Shown here piece by piece: positions 35,725 through 41,378 of a stretch of DNA of 46,143 nt. Each line of letters begins with the position of its first letter. Position 1 is the first letter of the stretch. The stretch is taken from positions 1 through 46,143 of the forward strand of contig CAAEIR010000283.1 of assembly GCA_900756035.1 (NCBI GenBank), read 5' to 3'. Source of the DNA: an uncultured Anaerostipes sp. (lineage in GTDB: Bacteria; Bacillota; Clostridia; Lachnospirales; Lachnospiraceae). Made by a program: the position numbers and the translations under genes. Under the pieces are notes generated by a model that made no database searches, was not told the DNA's origin, and saw only the letters and a program-made list of their open reading frames with translations.

Positions 35725-36710
35725 TTTTTCTCCCCTCCTGCTTCCTCCGGTTCTTCCAGCATTTCTATTTCAGCTTCCTCCAACTGTACGATATCCACAT
35801 CCAGCTGTATCATGTCATCTTCTTCATACAGGCCTTCCGCTTGTTCCTCCCCGGAATCTCCGACAGCCAGTTTCACATTTCCGTCAGCCTTTGCCGCAGC
35901 CCTGCCTTCGTGCCCTTTCAAACCAGCGCCATTCTCATCCTGCTTCTGTCCGGCCTTTGCCGGTTTCAGCCCCTTCTGCACTACTGCAGAATGCAGTCCG
36001 CCTTCCTCATTCCCTCCGTAATACTTTCCATAATACTTCCCATAATATTTTCCATAGTAAGCGCCATAATACCCTTTGCCGCTCATATTCACCTTATTCA
36101 GTATCACTCCCAGGATCCGGCAGTCCACCTTCTCCAGCTGCTCCTTCACCTTCTGCGCAAACTTATAGCTGATGGCGCCGCTTTCAATCACAACTACCGT
36201 TCCATCGCAATACTGTGCGGCAACCGCCCCGTCAATTACGCTTCCCAGCGGCGGCGTATCTACAATCACATAATCATATTCATTCCGCAGATATTCCAGC
36301 AACAGACGAAATGCATCGTTCCCCAACAGTTCACTGGGGTTAGGCGGCACCGGACCGGAAAAAATAACAAAGAAATTCTCAATATTTGTCCTGCATGTAA
36401 TATCCTGAATCGAGGCCTGCCCGCTTAAATAATGAGATAGTCCGTACCTGGAAGCATTCGTCTTATATCTTCCCTTCAGCACTGATTTTCTCAAGTCTGC
36501 ATCCACAAGGACCACCCTCTTGCCGCCTTCCGCAACCGACAATGCCAGCTGAAAGGAGACGCTGGTCTTTCCTTCATTCGGCGTACAGCTGGTAACAGAA
36601 ATCACCTTCCTGTCCCTGCCGGAAAATTCCAGGTTCGTCCGCAGTGTCTTATAGCTTTCCTTCGTCCGGAAATCCAGTTTCTCTATTGCATTAAAATTTA
36701 CCGTCTGCAT
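35715..36710 (-). CDS. cpsD: BY-kinase (CpsD/CapB-type tyrosine autokinase), extended
   Basis: The cytosolic kinase partner of the adaptor encoded upstream; together they control chain length and polymer export. Motifs: Walker A SCTPNEGKTS (41-50), A' VVLVDADLR (66-74), Walker B YVIVDTPP (147-154). The tyrosine cluster at residues 214-231 holds ten Tyr in a YYGK-type repeat, and the DNA shows tandem 12-bp units (about 36015-36075), so the number of Tyr could change by slippage. Unlike typical members, the cluster is not at the C-terminus: about 95 more residues follow, basic then strongly acidic. The cognate phosphatase is at 37750-38499. Confidence 0.93.
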   Translation of the reverse strand: MQTVNFNAIEKLDFRTKESYKTLRTNLEFSGRDRKVISVTSCTPNEGKTSVSFQLALSVAEGGKRVVLVDADLRKSVLKGRYKTNASRYGLSHYLSGQASIQDITCRTNIENFFVIFSGPVPPNPSELLGNDAFRLLLEYLRNEYDYVIVDTPPLGSVIDGAVAAQYCDGTVVVIESGAISYKFAQKVKEQLEKVDCRILGVILNKVNMSGKGYYGAYYGKYYGKYYGKYYGGNEEGGLHSAVVQKGLKPAKAGQKQDENGAGLKGHEGRAAAKADGNVKLAVGDSGEEQAEGLYEEDDMIQLDVDIVQLEEAEIEMLEEPEEAGGEKKWK

Positions 36711-36827
36711 TCTTTCTCCGCCTTCTTCTTTTTCTTACATTTACAAGCCGCGTATGATAACAGCAGAAAAAACTCATCCTCGTTTCTGCCCGCCTTTTTC
36801 TAAATCATCTTTGTTCCAGCTAACCTT

Positions 36828-37565
36828 CTAGCTTCTTTTTACTTTCTTCTTTTTCTTTTTTCCTTCGCTTTCCCCTTCATTTAGAGGAATTACTGCCAGG
36901 GTAGAAAGCTGCAGATATTTCTCCACATCCTCCGGGGTTTTCACCGTGTCATCCATCAGGTAACGGACCAGCACAACTGCAATTATCAGAAATACCCCAA
37001 GCAACCCGCCAATAAATGTATTTTTCAATACACTGGGGCTCGACTTTTTCATCGGCATATTTGCTGTCTCCGCCACATTCACCGCCTGGATGTCCATCAC
37101 ATTCATGATATGTACCGCGGCAGCCTCCCGGATCGCATTGGCCATTTTCATCGCCATTACCGGGTCGGAATCTTTCACTGTAATCGCCAGAATACGGGTA
37201 TCCGTCGGCGTAGTAACCGAAACCTTTTCCTTCATCTGCTCATACGTCAGATCAAGCCCCATCCCCTGTACCACTTCTTCTAAAACAAACCGGCTCTGAA
37301 TCAGCTCCGCATAGTCCTTCGTCAGCTGCGTGCCCAACTGGATATCCGAATAAGTAACCGAAGCATTTTCCTGTTTATTCAATATATATATCTTAGTAGT
37401 GGATTCATAAGTAGGTGTCACCAGCAGCTGCGTAAACAGAAAAGCGCCCAGTGCCACCATGATTCCCACAGAAATAATCAATGCCAGATTATGTATCAGC
37501 ACCAGACAGATTTCCCATAAATCAATCTCAATTTCATCCGTCTGGCGTATTGTATTCTCTTCCAT
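36828..37565 (-). CDS. cpsC: Wzz/CapA-type polysaccharide co-polymerase (kinase adaptor)
   Basis: Its 245 residues carry two transmembrane helices (about 24-48 and 184-207) that flank an outside domain with YESTTKIYILNKQENASVTYSD and the conserved helical VAETANMPMKKSSPS before the second helix. The short cytoplasmic tail is rich in Lys. The protein activates the BY-kinase and sets EPS chain length. It lies 117 bp upstream of cpsD and 184 bp downstream of cpsB; a tandem repeat fills the latter gap. Confidence 0.93.
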   Translation of the reverse strand: MEENTIRQTDEIEIDLWEICLVLIHNLALIISVGIMVALGAFLFTQLLVTPTYESTTKIYILNKQENASVTYSDIQLGTQLTKDYAELIQSRFVLEEVVQGMGLDLTYEQMKEKVSVTTPTDTRILAITVKDSDPVMAMKMANAIREAAAVHIMNVMDIQAVNVAETANMPMKKSSPSVLKNTFIGGLLGVFLIIAVVLVRYLMDDTVKTPEDVEKYLQLSTLAVIPLNEGESEGKKKKKKVKRS

Positions 37566-37663
37566 CCCTTGCTTTCTCCCATCCTGTTTCTTATCTGATA
37601 AAGTTTAATATCCATTGACTGTGATTAACATTTGACCTGTCTGCATAATCAATTTACAGTATC

Positions 37664-37741
37664 TATCCGTATTTTCTATTTGTACTTTCCATCTGTATTT
37701 TCTATCTGTACTTTCTATCTATATTTCCTACCTGCATTTTC
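37664..37741. repeat. Six tandem 13-bp repeats between cpsB and cpsC
   Basis: Units start TAT or CAT and end TTTC/TTCC; unit four is TATCTGTACTTTC at 37703-37715. Six full copies run from 37664 to 37741, each differing by 1-4 bases from its neighbours, and a partial seventh follows. On the minus strand they are transcribed between the phosphatase and adaptor genes. They are pyrimidine-rich on the plus strand and purine-rich in the mRNA. Copy number could vary. Confidence 0.75.
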
Positions 37742-37749
37742 TCTCTGCG

Positions 37750-38499
37750 CTAAATCACCCTGTCCTCCAGTACCGCCTGCGGGTTCCCAATCAAAAGCTT
37801 ATCTGCATAATCCTTCCCAAGCCTTTTCTGTATCCATCCTGCGCATTCTCTCAGGCGGGGGCTCCGCCTGCCTTCACTTCGGTGGGCGTCAGTCCCTATA
37901 AAATCAACGGTTCCCTGCTTTAACAGCTTCCTCGCAACCGCTTTTTCTCCAAATCCATGATTTCCCATGACGCTTGCTGCATTTACCTGAAAATAACACC
38001 CGGTATCCTCTTTCAATTCTTCGGCTTTCTGCAGATTCTTTACCACATTCAGGTATCTCTCCACATGTGCCACCACCGGCCAGTAGCCGAAGGAAATAAG
38101 CCGGTTTAAAGCATCCCGTATGTATCCGAAGTCCTCTCCGGGCAGGAACTCCACCAATACATAATGAGAATCCGCCAGTGTCCGTATTTTTTTCAGTTCC
38201 AACAATTCTCCCAGCCCATGCCTGTAAAAAATTTCATTTCCCGGAAACAGTTTTACCGGAATTCCTTTTCTGTCCGCCTCTTCCTGAAGCAGAACCATAC
38301 GCCTGATAATTCCTTCCGGAGTGACACATTTTCTGTCCGCCTTTTGGTGAGGCGTCAGAATCATTTTCCGAATGCCTTCGTCCGCAGCAATCCTCAGCAT
38401 GTCCAGCGCCATTTCCATCGTTTCCGCCCCATCATCCACCATCGGCAGAACATGGCAATGAATATCAATAAACCCCTGGATATCTTCTAATCCATCCAT
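37750..38499 (-). CDS. cpsB: CpsB/YwqE-type PHP tyrosine-protein phosphatase
   Basis: A 249-residue metal-dependent phosphatase of the PHP fold that dephosphorylates the tyrosine cluster of the kinase. Motifs: FIDIHCHVLPMVDDG near residue 10-24, ILTPHQ near 47, GNEIFYRHG near 86, HVERY near 141, and the late GTDAHRSEGRRSPRL near 199, all metal-binding positions of the family. The frame is intact. It lies 29 bp after the XRE regulator gene. Confidence 0.94.
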   Translation of the reverse strand: MDGLEDIQGFIDIHCHVLPMVDDGAETMEMALDMLRIAADEGIRKMILTPHQKADRKCVTPEGIIRRMVLLQEEADRKGIPVKLFPGNEIFYRHGLGELLELKKIRTLADSHYVLVEFLPGEDFGYIRDALNRLISFGYWPVVAHVERYLNVVKNLQKAEELKEDTGCYFQVNAASVMGNHGFGEKAVARKLLKQGTVDFIGTDAHRSEGRRSPRLRECAGWIQKRLGKDYADKLLIGNPQAVLEDRVI

Positions 38500-38527
38500 C
38501 CCAACTATTCCATCCCGTTTCCTGTCT

Positions 38528-38962
38528 CTATCCGTTTTTCATTTCCTCCAACTGCCCATCGCCGTCCGCAGGCTGCTCTTCTTCCTTCAACCCCACATCA
38601 CTGCACGCAATCAAAAAAGTCCGCAGCACCTTCGCCGCATACATCCGCTCCCGCTTCGAAACACTATTCAGCAGTTGATATACCGCCTCAGATTCTTCTG
38701 TCCGGTTTATTTCCCTGTCTTTGACCGCCCTGTCATCATCTTCTTTCCCAAGAATCAGGTAATCCAGGGACATATGGTACAGTCTGGAAATTGCGATCAT
38801 CGTTTCCACCGACATCCCGCAGTTTCCCCTTTCAATGTCCGCATAATAAGTAGGCACACGTCCCAGCTGTTCCGCGGCTTCCTTCATTGTGATTCCCAGC
38901 TGTCTGCGTTTCTCACGGATCCGCTTTCCAGCCGCTTTTCTGTCATACGTATCTTTTTCCAT
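38528..38962 (-). CDS. XRE-family regulator at the head of the EPS operon
   Basis: The start is ATG 38962 behind GGAAGGTGGG; a TTG at 39001 is a longer alternative. The 144-residue protein has an N-terminal helix-turn-helix (about 8-68, RIREKRRQLGITMKEAAEQLGRVPTYYADIERG) followed by a helical region and an acidic tail. It is the first gene downstream of the invertible segment and is followed at once by cpsB. No good promoter is visible in the 90 bp between its start and the composite terminator, so its expression appears to depend on the switch. It may regulate the locus or the recombinase. Confidence 0.88.
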   Translation of the reverse strand: MEKDTYDRKAAGKRIREKRRQLGITMKEAAEQLGRVPTYYADIERGNCGMSVETMIAISRLYHMSLDYLILGKEDDDRAVKDREINRTEESEAVYQLLNSVSKRERMYAAKVLRTFLIACSDVGLKEEEQPADGDGQLEEMKNG

Positions 38963-39054
38963 TGTTTCCCACCTTCCGGCGTTCTTTTTTCTGGTGTACA
39001 ATCGTTATATTCTATTATTGGCTTATAAGGCGTCTATTGCGGGAACCTCTGATC

Positions 39055-39125
39055 AAAAAAAACAGTTCCGGCAGTTTATTTTCGCAAAATCTATCCTTTT
39101 GCGAAAAAGAACCGCCGGAGCTGTT
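39055..39125 (-). terminator. Composite intrinsic terminator facing the EPS operon, built on recombination site A
   Basis: On the minus strand, bases 39125-39097 pair with 39089-39061 in a 29-bp stem with few mismatches, a 7-base loop (39096-39090), and T8 at 39062-39055. The inner 11 bp are the arms of recombination site A. The outer stem half at 39108-39125 (around CCGCCGGAG) lies inside the invertible segment, and its partner at 39061-39078 (around CCGGCAG) lies outside. Inversion would therefore separate the two halves. Confidence 0.85.
39079..39107 (-). other. Recombination site A
   Basis: The arms TTTTCGCAAAA (39079-39089) and TTTTGCGAAAA (39097-39107) are perfect 11-bp inverted repeats around the spacer TCTATCC (39090-39096; GGATAGA on the minus strand). 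Two inverted arms with a 6-8 bp asymmetric spacer is the standard core-site design of tyrosine recombinases. Confidence 0.75.
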
Positions 39126-39199
39126 TTCTACACTTCTGTTGAATTGTTGACCATTTTTTTGACGGCTTCTGAAAACCTGTCTGCCTGATGATACGGAAT

Positions 39200-39228
39200 T
39201 CCGGCCTTTTTATCTTTTATGGCCGGAT
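39200..39228. other. Hairpin downstream of the recombinase gene
   Basis: TTCCGGCC pairs with GGCCGGAT-side bases around a T-rich loop. No T-run follows on the minus strand. It lies between the recombinase terminator and site A and could be a recombinase-binding or RNA-protecting element. Confidence 0.4.
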
Positions 39229-39251
39229 ACGTCTGGAAAAACAGGCATGAC

Positions 39252-39293
39252 AAAAAAACTTCCGTAAAGGTTCCATTCAATCTGTACCGGAAG
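39252..39293 (-). terminator. Terminator of the tyrosine recombinase gene
   Basis: On the minus strand CTTCCG (39293-39288) pairs with CGGAAG (39264-39259) across a long loop, followed directly by seven T (39258-39252). It starts eight bases after the recombinase stop. Confidence 0.65.
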
Positions 39294-39300
39294 CGGTTCT

Positions 39301-40476
39301 TCAGGCCGCCATTTTATATCCTGACATCAGCATTTTTTTCCGTTCCATATCCGAGTGCACATAAATACGCATAGTCGTGCCCACATTGGAATGTCCCAGC
39401 AGCTCACTCAGCGTCTTCATGTCAAATCCCTGGGAAATACAGTTTGTGGCAAAAATATGGCGTAGCATATGGAAATTGAAGCCTGGGATCCCCAGTTTTT
39501 TCAGGATTGCCTGAAAACGGTACTGCAGCGTGCGCGGCTCTGTATATTCCTTCCTTATCCCCTTCAGTACATAGCCTTCCTCAGATATTTGGCCGCTTTT
39601 CCTGGCGGTTTTCAGCAGTTCCACAAGGAATCCCGGCAGAGGAATCTCCCGGATGGAATTCCTGGATTTGGGCGCGGTTATAATCACCCTGGTTCCGGTC
39701 TTTCCCGTCATGCCAGCTTCGTCTGCGGAGGAAAAAGTACGTATTCTCTGCATCGTTTTACGTACTATGATGCTTTCTTTTTCTAAATCAATGTCTTTCC
39801 ACTGCAGTGCGCAAAGCTCGCCAATCCGGATTCCGCTGCAGCCCGACAGCAGCACCCCCAGGCTGGTCAGCTCTCCTTCCTGTGCGCTTTTTATAAGGTG
39901 TTCCTCCAGTTTTTTAAGTTCGCGCCCCTCCGGCGGCTGCGGAATCTGTGCTTTAGCCGGGGAGGTAACCGAGGGCAGCTCCGGTCTGTTGCAGCGGAAT
40001 TTTTTCCCCAGGAAATGAAAAATCTGGCTGAGCAGGATGAAAATCTGATGAAGATAGGTTTCGGACAGCTTTTTTTCCTGCGCTGCGCAGGCCTGTCCAC
40101 GCAGGCCTTCAAAATAAGCGCGCCAGGCTTCCTCATCAAAACCGGAAACTGCCTGTCTGCCGATGACTGGCAGGATATGTTTCTCCGCAATGGAACGGTA
40201 GGTAGCTAATGTGGATTCCTTCCATTTCATCTGATTCTCCTCCATCCACAGGCGGACGGATTCCCGGATCGTAAGCCCCGGCGGCAGCATGTTTTCTTTT
40301 CCGCCTGCCAGGCAGGCATCTCTCTTTTTAATAAGAAGCTTTTCCTTCACTTCCCTGTAGGTTTTCCCGTAAACCGAACGGTATCTGGCTCTTCCGTCCG
40401 GGAGCCTTCCCGCACCATACCTTCCTTCCCATCGTCCATCCTTCCTTTTATAAATGTTCTCTCCTTTTCTTGCCAT
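39301..40476 (-). CDS. Tyrosine recombinase/integrase, intact
   Basis: A 391-residue site-specific recombinase starting behind GGGAGGAC. An arm-type DNA-binding domain (about 1-55, YKRKDGRWEGRYGAGRLPDG) precedes a core-binding helical domain (about 68-165) and the catalytic domain. The catalytic set is complete: Arg217 in GIRIGELCAL, Lys270, His336 and Arg339 in FHMLRH, His362 in LLGHSNVG, and Tyr372 in MRIYVH. An integrase of an excised element is the alternative, but no excisionase, relaxase or phage genes are near. It lies within its own pair of inverted sites and directly upstream of the EPS regulator, which points to DNA inversion. A -10-like TATAAT is near 40600 on the minus strand without a good -35. 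Confidence 0.93.
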   Translation of the reverse strand: MARKGENIYKRKDGRWEGRYGAGRLPDGRARYRSVYGKTYREVKEKLLIKKRDACLAGGKENMLPPGLTIRESVRLWMEENQMKWKESTLATYRSIAEKHILPVIGRQAVSGFDEEAWRAYFEGLRGQACAAQEKKLSETYLHQIFILLSQIFHFLGKKFRCNRPELPSVTSPAKAQIPQPPEGRELKKLEEHLIKSAQEGELTSLGVLLSGCSGIRIGELCALQWKDIDLEKESIIVRKTMQRIRTFSSADEAGMTGKTGTRVIITAPKSRNSIREIPLPGFLVELLKTARKSGQISEEGYVLKGIRKEYTEPRTLQYRFQAILKKLGIPGFNFHMLRHIFATNCISQGFDMKTLSELLGHSNVGTTMRIYVHSDMERKKMLMSGYKMAA

Positions 40477-40661
40477 AATGTCCTCCCAGAATCTGACGAA
40501 AAATTTGACGGCTTATAAATCAAAAAGGTATCTATGGCAATTTGGGTCCCCGGATTGTCTGTATATCATTTTTATTTAGTCTTTATACAGGCATACTGTT
40601 ACCTGTATTATAAATAAGAAACGCAAAAAATGACATTTAAGTATTATTTTATACTCATTAA

Positions 40662-40690
40662 TTGACAAAATATAAAACTTGTCTTACAAT
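40662..40690 (+). promoter_or_regulatory. Near-consensus promoter inside the invertible segment
   Basis: TTGACA at 40662-40667 and TACAAT at 40685-40690 with a 17-bp spacer, the best promoter in this part of the window. It points rightward, toward site B and then the terminator at 40827-40855, with no gene between. After inversion it would point left at the EPS regulator with a leader of about 195 bases. Confidence 0.8.
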
Positions 40691-40704
40691 AAATTCCAGT
40701 GTCG

Positions 40705-40738
40705 AGTTTAAATTGCCACGAAATACCAGTTTTAAACT
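40705..40738. promoter_or_regulatory. AGTTTAAA/TTTAAACT dyad just after the invertible promoter
   Basis: Eight-base arms at 40705-40712 and 40731-40738 are separated by 18 bases, beginning about eight bases after the predicted transcription start. A third TTTAAACT lies at 40951-40958. It could be an operator (for the XRE protein, for instance) or an RNA hairpin. Confidence 0.45.
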
Positions 40739-40746
40739 TATATTCA

Positions 40747-40775
40747 TTTTCGCATAAGGATAGAATTTACGAAAG
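40747..40775 (+). other. Recombination site B
   Basis: Arms TTTTCGCATAA (40747-40757) and ATTTACGAAAG (40765-40775) flank the spacer GGATAGA (40758-40764). The spacer equals that of site A read on the opposite strand; the arms differ from A at one and three positions. The sites are thus inverted relative to each other. Confidence 0.72.
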
Positions 40776-40826
40776 CGTTTTTACGGTATTCAGTATATAT
40801 TTGAATTAATAATTCCAGCTATTTGT

Positions 40827-40855
40827 AAACAGGCCGAATAAAAGGCCTGTTTTTT
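40827..40855 (+). terminator. Strong terminator just outside site B
   Basis: AAACAGGCC (40827-40835) pairs with GGCCTGTTT (40844-40852) around an eight-base loop, with a T-run to 40855. The A-rich side gives some activity in the other direction too. It would stop the invertible promoter now and the recombinase transcript after inversion. Confidence 0.85.
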
Positions 40856-41083
40856 CAGTATTTCAGGGGATTTTAGAAATCCGGTAAATAGGAAGCCGAT
40901 TTCTACGCCGCCCTTTTATCACAAACTGCCGGCAGATAACAAATGTATGTTTTAAACTGACCACAAAAAAAATTAATTCCATATAATATAGATTTATGCT
41001 TTTTCCAATAATCAATTTCTCCCCTATGGAGTGGGAACAGGAAGCTCCTGTGTTAAATCTGTGTAAAAAATTCCCTTTTCATC
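40856..41083. other. Intergenic region left of the AI-2E promoter
   Basis: No gene is seen. Alternative hairpins are GGATTT/AAATCC (40868-40882) and AGAAATC/GATTTCT (about 40875-40905), and there is a TATAAT at about 40982 without a good -35. Confidence 0.4.
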
Positions 41084-41112
41084 TTGCCACCCCTTTACAT
41101 ATCCTTTACAAT
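41084..41112 (+). promoter_or_regulatory. Promoter of the AI-2E transporter leader
   Basis: TTGCCA (41084-41089) and TACAAT (41107-41112), 17-bp spacer, pointing at the transporter gene 250 bp downstream. Confidence 0.65.
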
Positions 41113-41118
41113 GAATAA

Positions 41119-41257
41119 AAATGGTACCCCGGGAGAAAAATTATCGAATGACAACCAGGCCAGCCGCTCCCCCGCGGCTTGATACACAGGATTTTAACGC
41201 AGTTCCCATAAAACATGCATAACCTCTGCCCATTATGGCAGGGGCTGTGCTTTTTTT
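41119..41257 (+). ncRNA. Structured leader RNA or small RNA ending in a terminator
   Basis: Between the promoter and the transporter gene lies a stem AGCCGC/GCGGCT (41162-41179) and then a 14-bp stem (41217-41230 with 41237-41250, one mismatch) followed by seven T (41251-41257). This is either a stand-alone small RNA of about 140 bases or an attenuator or riboswitch-type leader. I did not recognise a known class. A further hairpin CCGGC/GCCGG (about 41265-41282) follows. Confidence 0.5.
41217..41257 (+). terminator. Leader terminator upstream of the AI-2E transporter
   Basis: Stem from 41217 to 41250 with the core CTGCC/GGCAG and loop 41231-41236, directly followed by T7. It lies 108 bp before the start codon. 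Confidence 0.75.
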
Positions 41258-41354
41258 GTATTTCCGGCAAAAAAAGCCGGTCTGTCGGTCATGATTTTTG
41301 AATAGACTCAGATAACCGTTTGAATACCGGGTAAACTGATTATAGAAAGGACAA

Positions 41355-41378
41355 GGCAGGGCGCATGACGGCCCTGCC
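41355..41378 (+). promoter_or_regulatory. Hairpin presenting the AI-2E start codon in its loop
   Basis: GGCAGGGC (41355-41362) and GCCCTGCC (41371-41378) are perfect 8-bp arms; the ATG (41365-41367) lies in the 8-base loop. The upstream AAGGA (41346-41350) remains free. Such a GC stem across the start should lower translation, or the ATG at 41380 may be the real start. Confidence 0.6.

Larger units (their letters stand above)
39079..40775. mobile_element. Candidate self-inverting segment (inverton) with its recombinase
   Basis: Two related 29-bp sites in opposite orientation bound about 1.65 kb containing one tyrosine recombinase gene and one outward-pointing promoter. Site A is at 39079-39107 and site B at 40747-40775; 25 of 29 positions agree when B is compared with the complement of A, and the central seven are identical. 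Strong terminators lie just beyond both boundaries (39055-39125 and 40827-40855). Recombination between inverted sites flips the segment instead of excising it. That it is active is inference; only one orientation is visible. Confidence 0.75.
40697..40855 (+). ncRNA. Predicted short transcript across site B
   Basis: The expected start (about 40697) and the terminator (40827-40855) define an RNA of about 160 bases without an open frame of note. It contains an AGTTTAAA/TTTAAACT hairpin and all of site B. It would exist only in the present orientation and could be a passive by-product or an orientation-specific RNA. Confidence 0.45.

Noticed and set aside
35238..36428. A 396-codon open frame on the plus strand
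   Set aside because: It is antisense to cpsD and the DUF5011-like gene, has no ribosome site, and is Ser/Pro/His/Arg-rich as expected for a shadow frame.
39301..40476. Recombinase as the integrase of an integrated phage or conjugative element
   Set aside because: No excisionase, structural, relaxase or replication genes are near, and its flanking core-like sites are inverted, which predicts inversion and not excision. Not fully excluded.
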